NCBI RefSeq assembly: GCF_017874035.1
Contig: NZ_JAGGKV010000025.1
Span: forward strand, 1 to 64,000
Length of the DNA: 64,000 nt
Origin: Paenibacillus aceris
Lineage (GTDB): Bacteria; Bacillota; Bacilli; Paenibacillales; NBRC-103111
Direction of reading: 5' to 3'
The notes beneath the pieces were generated by a model, which worked only from the letters and a program-made list of their open reading frames with translations, had not been told where the DNA came from and did not search any database. Shown piece after piece: positions 41,895-50,648 of the stretch (position 1 is its first letter; each line of letters starts with the position of its first letter). Position numbers and translations under genes: made by a program.

Positions 41895-43243
41895 ACGAGT
41901 TCCTCCAGTGCATCAGCGAAGGCATCGATCTCTTCGCGGGTTCTTTGCTCGGTGACGGCCACCAGCATATGGCCGGCGAGCTCGGTATAATCGCGGCCAA
42001 GATCATAGCCGCCGATGATGTTATGCTGCAGGAGCTTGCTATTCAGCTCCTGCACATTCGCGCCGTCCGGAAGCTTGACGGCGAATTCGTTGAAGAAGCT
42101 GCCTGCAAACGGCAGCGAGAGCTTGCCGGACGCGGCTAAGCGGTTAGCCGCGTAGTGAGCCTTCTGGACGTTTAGCTTGCCGACGTCCTGAATGCCCTGC
42201 TTGCCCATCGTGGACAAGTACACGGATGCGCAGAGCGCGAGAAGCGCCTGGTTGGAGCAGATGTTCGACGTGGCTTTCTCACGTCGAATGTGCTGCTCCC
42301 GCGCTTGGAGCGTTAAGACGAAGCCGCGCTTACCGGCGCGGTCGACGGTTTGGCCCACGATGCGCCCCGGCATGCGGCGCATCCAGCTTTCGGCGACGGC
42401 GAAGTAACCGCACGTCGGCCCGCCCAGCGCAGCTGGGATGCCGAGCGGCTGGCAGTCGCCGACGACGATGTCAGCGCCGAGCTTGCCCGGCGCTTCGAGC
42501 AGCCCTAGCGTGAGCGGGTTCGCGCTCACGACGAGCAGGGCGCCCGTGCCGTGCGCGATCGGCTCCGCCGCACCGATATCCTCCAAGCAGCCGAAGAAAT
42601 TCGGCGATTGGAGGATGACGGCCGCCGCGTCAGCTGCCTTGGAAGCGAGGTCGCCCAAGTCGGTCACGCCCTCTGGCGTGAGGCCGATCTCGACTACTTC
42701 CAAGTTCAGCCCGCGGGCGGTTGTGCGCAGGATGGCGCGCGCTTCCGGGTGCACCGCGCGGGAGACGAGCAGACGGCTGCGCTTCGTCGCGCCGCTGGCG
42801 AGGGCGCCGGCTTCGGCCAGCGCCGTGGCGCCGTCGTACATCGAAGCGTTCGCTACGGCCATGCCGGTGAGCTCGCAAATGTACGACTGAAATTCAAAAA
42901 TTGCCTGCAGCTCCCCTTGGGAGATCTCCGGCTGATAAGGCGTATACGCGGTGTAGAACTCCGACCTCGAAATGACATGATTGATCACCACGGGGAGGTG
43001 ATGATCGTAGATGCCAGCGCCGAGAAAGCTGGCGTAGCGGTCGAAGTCGGCGTTGCGGCCGGACAAGCCGCGCATATAGCGCAGCAGTCCCTGCTCATCC
43101 AACGCCTTCGATACGTTCAGTTCGCCCTGAAAGCGAACCTTTTGCGGAATGTCCTGAAACATCTCTTCCATGGAGGAGATGCCGATCGTCTCTAGCATTT
43201 CTTTTTGGTCCTGCTCGGTAATAGGCAAATAGCGGTGCTTCAT
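41891..43243 (-). CDS. gcvPA: Glycine dehydrogenase (decarboxylating) subunit 1
   Basis: A 450-residue partner subunit of the split P-protein used by Bacillota. Conserved are the N-terminal KHRYLPITEQDQKEML, FLGAGIYDHHLPVVI, YTPYQPEISQGELQ and NASMYDGATA. The start at 43243 (MKHRYLP) gives the family's usual length; an extension to 43336 would overlap gcvT. AGGAG lies 12 bases upstream, a little far. Bases 42220-42880 are strikingly GC-rich. Confidence 0.95.
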   Translation of the reverse strand: MKHRYLPITEQDQKEMLETIGISSMEEMFQDIPQKVRFQGELNVSKALDEQGLLRYMRGLSGRNADFDRYASFLGAGIYDHHLPVVINHVISRSEFYTAYTPYQPEISQGELQAIFEFQSYICELTGMAVANASMYDGATALAEAGALASGATKRSRLLVSRAVHPEARAILRTTARGLNLEVVEIGLTPEGVTDLGDLASKAADAAAVILQSPNFFGCLEDIGAAEPIAHGTGALLVVSANPLTLGLLEAPGKLGADIVVGDCQPLGIPAALGGPTCGYFAVAESWMRRMPGRIVGQTVDRAGKRGFVLTLQAREQHIRREKATSNICSNQALLALCASVYLSTMGKQGIQDVGKLNVQKAHYAANRLAASGKLSLPFAGSFFNEFAVKLPDGANVQELNSKLLQHNIIGGYDLGRDYTELAGHMLVAVTEQRTREEIDAFADALEELV

Positions 43244-43265
43244 GATGGCGCTTGCTCCTCTCCGG

Positions 43266-44360
43266 TTACGGCTTTCTCTTATAAAAAGGGGTGGCCACGA
43301 CTTTGGCTTTGACCTGTGCCCCGCGAATTTCCACATTCACTTCTGTACCTAGCGCGCTGTAGGCAGAGTCGATTAAAGCGAGGCCTACATTCGTTTTGAA
43401 CGTAGGAGACTGTGTGCCTGTCGTCACTTCCCCAATAGGCATACCGTCCGTCGTGAATACCTTGTAATGGGGCCTCGGGATGCCGCGGTCAATCATTTCG
43501 ATCCCGACGAGCTTGCGCGGCGTGCCGTTCGCCTTTTGACCGGCAATCACGTCACGTCCGATGAAATCTCCCTTATCCAGCTTCACAAAATAGCTTAGCC
43601 CAGCCTCGAGCGGTGAAATATCTTGGGAGAGCTCCTGCCCGTAAAGGGGAAGCCGCGCTTCAAAACGCAGCGTATCACGGGCGCCTAAGCCAGCCGGCAC
43701 AAGTCCGTGCTCCTCGCCTGCCTTCAGCAGTAGCTTCCACAGCTGAACAGCATCCTTCTGATCGATATAGAGCTCGAAGCCGTCTTCTCCGGTATAGCCT
43801 GTGCGGGACAGCAGCGCGTTGATCCCTGATACCTGCACATCGGGCAGGAAACGAAATGTTTTCAAAGTCTGAATAGGCGCATCTGTAAGTTTAGCCAAAA
43901 TCTGTTCAGCGTGGGGACCCTGCAGAGCGAGCATAGCAGTTTCATCTGAAATGTTGGTGATCTCTGTATGACCTGTGAGATTCTGCTGCATCCAAGCCAC
44001 ATCTTTGTCGATGTTGGATGCGTTAATGACCAGCAAGTAGTTGTTTTCGCCCAGCTTATAAACGAGCAGATCGTCTACAACGCCTCCGTCCGGATAGCAC
44101 ATGAGACTGTATTGGCATTGACCGTTTTCGAGCTTCGACACATCGTTCGTAGTGATCTTTTGCAGGAAAGGGAGGGCGTCATCCCCGGTAACCCGGACTT
44201 CCCCCATGTGAGATACGTCAAAAAGCCCGGCCTGTTGTCTAACGGCATCGTGCTCCTTTTGAATACCCATGAACTGCACCGGCAGCTCCCAGCCCCCAAA
44301 ATCAATAACTCGCGCTCCGTGCTCCGCATAAACCGGGAAGAGCGGTGTTCGTTTCAGCAT
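43266..44360 (-). CDS. gcvT: Aminomethyltransferase (T-protein)
   Basis: A 364-residue enzyme that moves the one-carbon unit from aminomethyl-lipoyl-GcvH to tetrahydrofolate, releasing ammonia. Conserved are FGGWELPVQF, GLFDVSHMGEVRVTG, CYPDGGVVDDLLVY, RTGYTGEDGFELY and GARDTLRFEARLPLYG. It is the first gene of gcvT-gcvPA-gcvPB, placed behind a tandem glycine riboswitch and terminator. gcvH is divergently transcribed 465 bases away. Confidence 0.96.
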   Translation of the reverse strand: MLKRTPLFPVYAEHGARVIDFGGWELPVQFMGIQKEHDAVRQQAGLFDVSHMGEVRVTGDDALPFLQKITTNDVSKLENGQCQYSLMCYPDGGVVDDLLVYKLGENNYLLVINASNIDKDVAWMQQNLTGHTEITNISDETAMLALQGPHAEQILAKLTDAPIQTLKTFRFLPDVQVSGINALLSRTGYTGEDGFELYIDQKDAVQLWKLLLKAGEEHGLVPAGLGARDTLRFEARLPLYGQELSQDISPLEAGLSYFVKLDKGDFIGRDVIAGQKANGTPRKLVGIEMIDRGIPRPHYKVFTTDGMPIGEVTTGTQSPTFKTNVGLALIDSAYSALGTEVNVEIRGAQVKAKVVATPFYKRKP

Positions 44361-44410
44361 GCTTTAACCTCACCTTCGATTTTGTTCATCCCTTATCTTG
44401 CCCGAAATGC

Positions 44411-44453
44411 AAAAAAGAGCAAAAGATATGCAACACAAACATACCTTTTGCCC
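44411..44453 (-). terminator. Riboswitch-controlled terminator before gcvT
   Basis: On the minus strand GGGCAAAAG-TATG pairs with CATA-CTTTTGC-C around a 10-base loop and is followed by TTTTTT. It begins right after the second aptamer, so it is the likely expression platform. Glycine binding should prevent it forming, as in the Bacillus subtilis gcvT leader. Confidence 0.8.
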
Positions 44454-44652
44454 TGTCCTTTTTACCTGAGAGTTACCTCGATAGACCTATGCGCTGTCAC
44501 TCGAGTTTCCCCTTTGGTGTCCGAAATCCCGCTGCTGCGGTCTTCGAAGCTCTCCAGAGTTGCGTCCGATACAGGTCCTTTTGCCTGAGAGATTCACCAC
44601 TTTTCCGGGCTTACTCCTTCGGCGCCGCGAGCTTGCTTTGCGGTCTCTCCCT
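44453..44652 (-). promoter_or_regulatory. Tandem glycine riboswitch
   Basis: Two glycine aptamers in series. Aptamer 1 (about 44652-44572) has GGAGAGACCGC, CGCCGAAGGAGTAAG and AATCTCTCAGGCAAAAGGAC. Aptamer 2 (about 44568-44453) has CTCTGGAGAGC, CACCAAAGGGGAAAC and AACTCTCAGGTAAAAAGGAC. These are the known core sequences of the class. The element lies in the leader of gcvT and should turn on the cleavage genes when glycine is abundant. A TTGACA on the minus strand at 44718-44723 is a candidate -35 box. Confidence 0.95.
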
Positions 44653-44824
44653 GCACCATCATTCGCCAATATTCAATTTGTAGTATTGTATTAATATTTG
44701 CCTATTGAGGTGTGAATTGTCAACTGCAACTTTTGATAAAATTTACCTTCGTTCGCCTTGACTTTGGTGTTCCCGTTAGATTAAGCTAAAAGCAAAATTT
44801 GCTGGTAAGCGAGGGCGTAAAACG

Positions 44825-45214
44825 ATGAGTAACGTACAAGCCAATTTGTTATACACCAAAGAGCATGAGTGGGTAGAAAAGCTGTCGGATACGGTAGTCC
44901 GCATAGGGATTACTGATTTTGCCCAAGATCAATTGGGAGATATTGTGTTTGTTGAGCTGCCTAAAGCAGGAGCATCCGTTACCGCGAATGAAAGCATCGG
45001 CAGTGTGGAATCCGTCAAGACGGTTTCCGATATTTTCTCACCTGTTTCCGGTAAAGTAACAGCTGTAAACGGGTCATTGGAAGGCTCTCCGGAGCTGGTA
45101 AACAGTGCGCCATTTGGCGAAGGATGGATGGTTGAGGTCGAGGTTTCCGGTGCAGATGCGCTTGAAGGCCTGCTTACAGCTGATGAGTATGCTTCTTATA
45201 TCGGCAATGACTAG
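44825..45214 (+). CDS. gcvH: Glycine cleavage system H protein
   Basis: A 129-residue lipoyl carrier that shuttles the aminomethyl group between the P, T and L proteins. Lipoyl lysine K65 is present in GSVESVKTVSDI. The gene is divergent from gcvT and outside the riboswitch, so it is not under the same glycine control; GcvH is also needed for lipoate synthesis in Bacillus, which may explain this. The ribosome site is weak (GCGAGGGCG). Confidence 0.96.
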   Translation: MSNVQANLLYTKEHEWVEKLSDTVVRIGITDFAQDQLGDIVFVELPKAGASVTANESIGSVESVKTVSDIFSPVSGKVTAVNGSLEGSPELVNSAPFGEGWMVEVEVSGADALEGLLTADEYASYIGND

Positions 45215-45259
45215 GGAATAGGTCTTCTTTACCTCGTATTATTTGTACACAAAGATTAA

Positions 45260-45310
45260 CAAGAGTGCAGGGCCATCGATTATTTGATGCCTTGGACTCT
45301 TGTTTTGTTT
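45260..45310 (+). terminator. Terminator of gcvH
   Basis: CAAGAGT-CA-GGC-ATC pairs with GAT-GCC-TG-ACTCTTG around a short AT loop, followed by TTTTG. Confidence 0.75.
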
Positions 45311-45466
45311 GCTCAAATACCTCGGTCTCATTTGTGGCTAGCTGAGGGGAACTTGCACCAGCTCCTGTTGTCATTGGATGAAATCCAATTCACTCCAACG
45401 AAATGCGTGCAGGAACAGCTCAACTTTCATTGGATTCCATTCATCCCTCCCGAATCGCCACCCTAT

Positions 45467-45655
45467 GTTGTACTTTGTGCAATAAAAAAGCTGGTTACGC
45501 GCACCTTGAGCACTCTATGCTGCACTTTGCGCAACGATTTCGGTAAAAAAGACTACATCAGGGGCGATTTAGGTGAAATGATTGTACTTTGTGCAATGAG
45601 AGTATGGCTTGTGTGGTGTATGCCGCTTTTATGTTGTAGAAAGTGCAACGTAGAT
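45467..45655. repeat. Array of periodic 17-bp palindromes, second locus
   Basis: GTTGTACTTTGTGCAAT (45467), GCTGCACTTTGCGCAAC (45519), ATTGTACTTTGTGCAAT (45581) and GTTGTAGAAAGTGCAAC (45633) are spaced 52, 62 and 52 bp. This equals the spacing pattern of the array at 11583. In both arrays the longer interval lies between units 2 and 3 and ends in an AGGTAAAATG or AGGTGAAATG-like sequence. Confidence 0.75.
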
Positions 45656-45798
45656 TAATGCTGGAGGCGCGGTGCACCTTAATTTATTTATGGGGTGAGC
45701 CTATGGATAAAAGTGTAGATTGGAAACGCAAGCACCTTTGTTCACGGCCCTCAATAGATGAACCCTCCGATTGGCAGCATCATTTCCTCTTGCCCACA

Positions 45799-45836
45799 CT
45801 CCCCTTGGCGCAGCCCCAAGTCAGGGGTCTTTTTTG
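45799..45836 (+). terminator. Orphan terminator-like hairpin
   Basis: CCCCT-TGG pairs with CCA-AGGGG and is followed by TCTTTTTT. No gene with a supported start lies directly upstream; it may end a small RNA or a lost gene. Confidence 0.45.
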
Positions 45837-45858
45837 ATGTCCCAGGGAGCATTTGGAC

Positions 45859-45888
45859 TTGACATTGTCGAAAGATGAGGAATATAAT
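45859..45888 (+). promoter_or_regulatory. Consensus sigma-A promoter of the lacI-atuA operon
   Basis: TTGACA (45859-45864), an 18-base spacer and TATAAT (45883-45888): both hexamers are perfect. Transcription would start near 45895, about 180 bases before the LacI gene, with an operator just downstream. Confidence 0.85.
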
Positions 45889-45903
45889 TAGTTCCATGAG
45901 ATA

Positions 45904-46016
45904 GGTAACCGGTTACACATTGTTTCTCACGGTTACATAAATAATTGAAGTGTATGTTGTAAATAATAGAAATTATCGAAATGAAGGAAAATTTCGGGAG
46001 CATGTAACCGGTACCC
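45904..46016. promoter_or_regulatory. Paired LacI-type operators
   Basis: GGTAACCGGTTACA (45904-45917) is centred about 15 bases after the predicted transcription start. A second, TGTAACCGGTACCC, lies at 46003-46016, and a half site GGTTACA at 45931. The central CG of AACCGGTT is typical of LacI-family operators. The two full sites are 99 bp apart, suitable for looping. Autoregulation by the adjacent LacI protein is likely. Confidence 0.65.
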
Positions 46017-46077
46017 TACGCAAGATTTCATTGCTGAGAGTGCAGGTTTGCTTTTTAGTAGGAGTGAGTCGTAACTA

Positions 46078-47082
46078 GTGGCAACAATTAGAGATGTAGC
46101 AAAGTTGGCGGGCGTTTCCGTAGCGACCATTTCCCGATACTTGAACAAAAACGGATATGTCAATGAAGAAACCAAATTGAGAGTGGAACAAGCGATCAAG
46201 ACGCTGCAGTATGAGCCGAATGCGATTGCTCGAGGACTTGCTGGCAGAAAGACGGGGACGATTGCTTTAATATTCCCTGATATTACGAACCCATTCTTTG
46301 CCGAATTGGCAAGAGCTGTTGAGGATGTCGCCCGGATGTACGGGTATACGGTGATCTTGTGCAATTCGGACAATCAGGCGGATAAGGAGCAAACCTACAT
46401 TAAGGTGCTGAAACAGCGGTATGTGGATGGTATTTTGTTCGCTTCCTATAGTCTTCGGTCGGATGATGTAGACGCCCTGAATAACGAGAAAATTCCATTC
46501 GTTATGCTGGATAGAGCGCCGCGCGAAACCTCTTGCACGGTCGTTAGCTCCAAGCATTTGGAAGGAGCTCAGCAAGCTGTACAGCATCTTTTGGATGAGG
46601 GCTGCACGAAAATCGCTCATATTTATGGCCCGCAGGATACAGTAACCGGGAGAGAGCGGTTCATCGGATACGAGCAATCCGTGAAACATTTTCCTTGGTA
46701 TTCGCCAAGCCTCGTCGAACCTGGTTATTTCCGCGTCGACGGCGGAATGGAAGCGGTTGAAAACCTAATGAAGCGCCATCCTGATATTGATGGCATTTTT
46801 GCAGGCAATGACACCATGGCAGTAGGAGCACTTAAGAAATTGCAGCGAATGGGCGTGCGCGTCCCTGATCAAGTTGCGTTGTGCGGCTTTGACGGTATCG
46901 ACTTAACGGTCATCGTAGAGCCGGAAATTACAACGGTTGCACAATCGATTTATGATATGGGGATGCTGTCGACAAGGCTCCTGATCAAGAAAATCGAGGG
47001 CGACAACAGCGAAAATCAAACGCATCTATTTGATGTCAAACTCATTCCTCGCGAATCGACGAGAAGAAAAAGAAAAGAATGA
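46078..47082 (+). CDS. LacI-family transcriptional regulator
   Basis: A 334-residue repressor. Residues 1-50 form the LacI HTH and hinge (TIRDVAKLAGVSVATISRYLNKNGYV), with the minor-groove hinge helix EPNAIARGL, followed by a periplasmic-binding-like ligand domain (GTIALIFPDITNPFFAELA; DGIFAGNDTMAVGALKKL). GTG start after AGGAGTGAG. It heads the operon of the AtuA/ABC/ADP-ribosylglycohydrolase genes and probably responds to the imported sugar or a product of it. Confidence 0.93.
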   Translation: MATIRDVAKLAGVSVATISRYLNKNGYVNEETKLRVEQAIKTLQYEPNAIARGLAGRKTGTIALIFPDITNPFFAELARAVEDVARMYGYTVILCNSDNQADKEQTYIKVLKQRYVDGILFASYSLRSDDVDALNNEKIPFVMLDRAPRETSCTVVSSKHLEGAQQAVQHLLDEGCTKIAHIYGPQDTVTGRERFIGYEQSVKHFPWYSPSLVEPGYFRVDGGMEAVENLMKRHPDIDGIFAGNDTMAVGALKKLQRMGVRVPDQVALCGFDGIDLTVIVEPEITTVAQSIYDMGMLSTRLLIKKIEGDNSENQTHLFDVKLIPRESTRRKRKE

Positions 47083-47121
47083 ACCATCGAATCGGATGAT
47101 GGACAGTGGAGGTTGAAAGCA

Positions 47122-48483
47122 ATGGAACAATTCAAAATTTTGGCGCCATGCGGGATGTTAGGTTACGGCTTCCCAAAATCATCGTTTATGAAAGGGATGG
47201 AACATCGTCCTGATGCGATCGTCGTGGATGCCGGATCAACCGATGCCGGTCCACATAAGTTAGGGGCAGGAACTGCGATTGTCAGTAAGCAGGCCTGCAA
47301 GAAAGATTTGGAGCTAATGATCACGGCCGGCGCTGAAGCCAAAATTCCAGTCATTATCGGATCTGCTGGAGGAAGCGGCGCAAAAGTCCATGTCGAGTGG
47401 ACACGATCAATCATTATGGAAATTCTTAATGAAAACAACATTACAGGACTGAAAGTCGCGACAATCTGGGCGGACATTCCTCATGAAGTAGTGGAAGCTA
47501 AATTGGCAGAAGGCCAGTGTGAGCCACTTGGCATCGCTGTGAAGACGCTTACGAAAGAAAGGCTGGAAGCGACAAACGGTATTGTCGCCCAAATGGGACA
47601 TGAACCGATCATCGCAGCGCTTCAAGAAGGGGCCGACATTATCATCTGTGGTCGCGCTTACGACCCTTCGCCATTTGCTGCGGTAGCGATGTATAACGGT
47701 TTCGATACAGCGCTTGCTTATCATTTGGGTAAAATTCTCGAATGCTCGGCACTCTGCGCAGAACCGGGGACGACGAAAGATTGCATGCTCGGTATTCTGA
47801 CCAAAGATTCGTTTATCGTCAAACCGCTGAACGACAAACGTAAATGTACGGCAGTTTCCGTAGCCGCGCACACGTTTTATGAGAAGGATCATCCTTATCT
47901 GCTTCATGGTCCGGGACTTGTTCTGGATCTTGAGCATTGCGAGTTTACGGAATTGGGAGACGATAGCGTGGAAGTGCGGGGCAGCCGAATATCCCCATCT
48001 CCTGAGTATAAAATCAAGCTGGAAGGCGCAATGAAAGTCGCTTACCGTACACTCGTCGTCGCAGGTATCCGCGACCCGCTTTTGATCGAACGGATCGAAG
48101 AAGTTGAGGATTTGGTCAAACAGCAGGTTTGGGAGTACTACAGTGAAATTCCGCAAGAGGATTATCAAATCAATTTCATCAACTACGGCCTTAACGGCGT
48201 GCTGGGTGAACTGGAACCGCAAAAAACAGCGGGTCACGAATTAGGCGTCGTATTCGAGGTTATTGCGAAGACACAAGAACTAGCCAATACGATTTGCAGC
48301 TCCGTCAGATCTACCTTCTTGCATTACGGCTATGAAGGCAGGAAATCGACGGCAGGCAATCTGGCGTTTCCGTTTGCCCCGAGCGATATCCCTTTCGGCG
48401 CTGTGTATGAATTCTCCGTTTATCATTTGATGCAAGTTGCGGATGGCACCCAAATGTTCCGCAACGAATATATCGAGGTGTAA
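47122..48483 (+). CDS. AtuA-like protein (DUF1446 family)
   Basis: A 453-residue protein resembling the acyclic-terpene-utilisation AtuA/DUF1446 family: DAIVVDAGSTDAGPHKLG, IPVIIGSAGGSGAKVH, DIIICGRAYDPSPFAAVAM and GPGLVLDLEHCEF. The biochemical reaction of the family is unsettled. The ATG at 47122 is chosen because GGAGG lies nine bases before; the TTG at 47113 would abut it. It precedes a DUF4387 gene, a known pairing, but here the pair sits in a sugar-transport operon, which points to a role in processing a sugar acid or hydroxy-acid moiety. That last step is speculation. Confidence 0.8.
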   Translation: MEQFKILAPCGMLGYGFPKSSFMKGMEHRPDAIVVDAGSTDAGPHKLGAGTAIVSKQACKKDLELMITAGAEAKIPVIIGSAGGSGAKVHVEWTRSIIMEILNENNITGLKVATIWADIPHEVVEAKLAEGQCEPLGIAVKTLTKERLEATNGIVAQMGHEPIIAALQEGADIIICGRAYDPSPFAAVAMYNGFDTALAYHLGKILECSALCAEPGTTKDCMLGILTKDSFIVKPLNDKRKCTAVSVAAHTFYEKDHPYLLHGPGLVLDLEHCEFTELGDDSVEVRGSRISPSPEYKIKLEGAMKVAYRTLVVAGIRDPLLIERIEEVEDLVKQQVWEYYSEIPQEDYQINFINYGLNGVLGELEPQKTAGHELGVVFEVIAKTQELANTICSSVRSTFLHYGYEGRKSTAGNLAFPFAPSDIPFGAVYEFSVYHLMQVADGTQMFRNEYIEV

Positions 48484-48485
48484 TT

Positions 48486-48797
48486 ATGAAGCTAGTAGAG
48501 GCAGCAAAAGTACTGAGAAGCAAAAACAGCGGGCCGTTTGAAATAACGGTGGATGCCCTTTTTACAGATCCGGTGATTTATTACAAAATAAAGAATTCCG
48601 GGATCATTAACAAAGATTTGGTATCGAAACTTTACAGCATTGAGCAAGATAAGATTATGCACATCATCTTTTTCGATCAAGCGCTCGGCTTCAAAATTAC
48701 GTTCGCGCGTAAAGTTTCCTCAGGCACATTTTTGGATCGTGATGTTTACGGCGCACAACAGCATGCCCCTCTGATGGAATTGGAAGTCGACGTATGA
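48486..48797 (+). CDS. DUF4387-family protein (AtuA partner)
   Basis: A 103-residue protein: KLVEAAKVLRSKNSGPFEITVDALF, later SIEQDKIMHIIFFDQALGFKITFAR and DRDVYGAQQHAPL, the DUF4387 pattern. It starts two bases after the AtuA stop and its end overlaps the following permease start (ATGATG), so the three are coupled. AtuA and DUF4387 often form one polypeptide or adjacent genes and probably one complex. Confidence 0.8.
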   Translation: MKLVEAAKVLRSKNSGPFEITVDALFTDPVIYYKIKNSGIINKDLVSKLYSIEQDKIMHIIFFDQALGFKITFARKVSSGTFLDRDVYGAQQHAPLMELEVDV

Positions 48798-49720
48798 TGG
48801 GAAAGGAGTCGATTCAAATAAGAACGCATTCGAAAGTTAAACAAATGTGGAGTGACAAAGTGCTCTACTTGATGCTTTTGCCGGGGATCGCTTATTTTAT
48901 TATTTTTCATATCTGGCCGATTATCGGCATGAAGCTAGCGTTCTACGATTATCAAATTCTTGGAGATAACGTCTTTGTCGGATTGAAATATTTCCGGGAG
49001 CTATTCAGCACGCCGATCTTTGAGCAAGTCTTAAAAAATACGCTCATTATCAGTGCGATGAAAATGTTTCTTATTTTTCCGATTCCGATCATCTTCGCGC
49101 TCATCCTTAACGAGTTCATTAACGGAAAGTTCCGGAAATCCATTCAGGTCATTTCGTATTTGCCGCACTTTCTGTCTTGGGTCGTTATTGCTGGGGTATG
49201 GTTCGACTTTTTATCCAAGTCAAACGGCGTAGTAAATGAGATCATTCAAGCCTTCGGGTTTCAGCCTCACGACTTTTTGACAGATAAATCAGCGATCAGG
49301 TGGGTGCTTGTCGCCAGTGAAGCATGGCGGAATATCGGATGGGATTCGATCATTTTCCTTGCAGCCATCATGGGTGTGAATCAAAGTTTATATGAAGCAG
49401 CGCATGTTGATGGGGCCAACCGTTGGCACATTGTGACGCGGATTGTTTTGCCTCATCTGTATATCCCGATGGTGACCATCTTCATTCTAAATGTCGGATT
49501 TATTATGAATGCGGGACTGGATCAGGTATTGAACTTCACGAATGATTCCGTCAACAGCCGTATTGATATTATTGATACTTATGTTTACCGCGTTGGTTTG
49601 ATCAATGGTCAATATTCGTTCGCCACAGCGGCTAATTTGTTCAAAAGTATGATTGGGGTCGTGCTGGTGCTTTCCACGCATTTCATATCCAAGAAATTGA
49701 CCTCGAAAGGCGCATGGTAA
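48794..49720 (+). CDS. Polysaccharide-type ABC transporter permease (LplB-like)
   Basis: A 308-residue permease with six membrane spans. The N-terminus LYLMLLPGIAYFIIFHIWPI and the EAA loop YEAAHVDGANRWHIVTRIVLPHL mark the LplB group of CUT1 transporters. The C-terminus FISKKLTSKGAW is typical. It pairs with the next gene. No ATPase gene is present, so an MsmX-like ATPase from elsewhere is expected. Confidence 0.92.
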   Translation: MMGKESIQIRTHSKVKQMWSDKVLYLMLLPGIAYFIIFHIWPIIGMKLAFYDYQILGDNVFVGLKYFRELFSTPIFEQVLKNTLIISAMKMFLIFPIPIIFALILNEFINGKFRKSIQVISYLPHFLSWVVIAGVWFDFLSKSNGVVNEIIQAFGFQPHDFLTDKSAIRWVLVASEAWRNIGWDSIIFLAAIMGVNQSLYEAAHVDGANRWHIVTRIVLPHLYIPMVTIFILNVGFIMNAGLDQVLNFTNDSVNSRIDIIDTYVYRVGLINGQYSFATAANLFKSMIGVVLVLSTHFISKKLTSKGAW

Positions 49721-49732
49721 GGAGGAGCTAGC

Positions 49733-50617
49733 ATGAGTGTCAAACAATTTTCGTTCACCAAATTAGTGCTCGGCGCCATACTCGTCCTCATATCACTGAC
49801 GATGTTTGTGCCGATTATGAACTTGATCGCCAAAGCTTTTTCGAACCCTAGCAAAGTCCATATGCTGCATGGCTATGACATTTTGCCAAAAGGTTTCTCG
49901 TTCATCAATTTCCAGGTTGTGCTGAGCAATCCGATTGTCGGTAAAGCGTTAATGAATTCCTTATTTATTACGATTGTCGGCACAGGGTTCAGCATTTTCT
50001 TTACAACCATTACAGCTTACGTATTGACGCGCAAAAATTTGGTCGGCAAAACGCCTATCATGATTTTTCTAATCATCATCATGATTTTTGAGCCCGGTAT
50101 CGTGCAAGAATATATGGTCATCAAAGACCTGCACTTGCTGGATAATCTTTGGGCGATGGTTCTCTACCGCACGATTAACGTCTTTTATTTGATCATTATG
50201 ATGCGGTTTATTGAAGAAATACCTGATTCCTTAGTTGAGGCTGCTAAAATCGACGGCGCTGGGCACATGACCGTGTTCATGCGGATTATTTTACCGCTGT
50301 CCCGCATTCCGCTGCTGACGATCGGTATGTTCTATGCAGTGGCGAGATGGAATGAGTTCTTCAAATCGAGCATTTTCTTATCGAGCCGAAGCAACACTGT
50401 GCTTCAAGTACTGCTTAGACAGTTCGTTGTCGAAGGCGATACGACGACTTTAGTCGGTGCGGCTGATTTGATGAAAAACAACAATATCGCGCAATTGGAC
50501 TTCTCGTCCTTGAAAGCGGCAACGATTGTCATTGCTATGGTTCCGATTCTAATGCTATATCCCATTATTCTGAAGCATTATACCAAGGGAGTAATGGAAG
50601 GCGGCGTAAAAGAATAG
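49733..50617 (+). CDS. ABC transporter permease (YtcP-like)
   Basis: A 294-residue permease with six spans. The EAA loop VEAAKIDGAGHMTVFMRIILPLSR and the tail KHYTKGVMEGGVKE mark the YtcP group. Its final 106 bases have a decayed copy at 59203-59316 before the second binding-protein gene, showing that a permease-plus-binding-protein block was once duplicated. Confidence 0.92.
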   Translation: MSVKQFSFTKLVLGAILVLISLTMFVPIMNLIAKAFSNPSKVHMLHGYDILPKGFSFINFQVVLSNPIVGKALMNSLFITIVGTGFSIFFTTITAYVLTRKNLVGKTPIMIFLIIIMIFEPGIVQEYMVIKDLHLLDNLWAMVLYRTINVFYLIIMMRFIEEIPDSLVEAAKIDGAGHMTVFMRIILPLSRIPLLTIGMFYAVARWNEFFKSSIFLSSRSNTVLQVLLRQFVVEGDTTTLVGAADLMKNNNIAQLDFSSLKAATIVIAMVPILMLYPIILKHYTKGVMEGGVKE

Positions 50618-50648
50618 TATTCAAACATTATTTTGGGAGGCAATCCAA

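Noticed and set aside
45467..45655. CRISPR-like periodic repeats
   Set aside because: Units are 17-bp palindromes that vary between copies, the intervals are unequal, and no cas genes are present.
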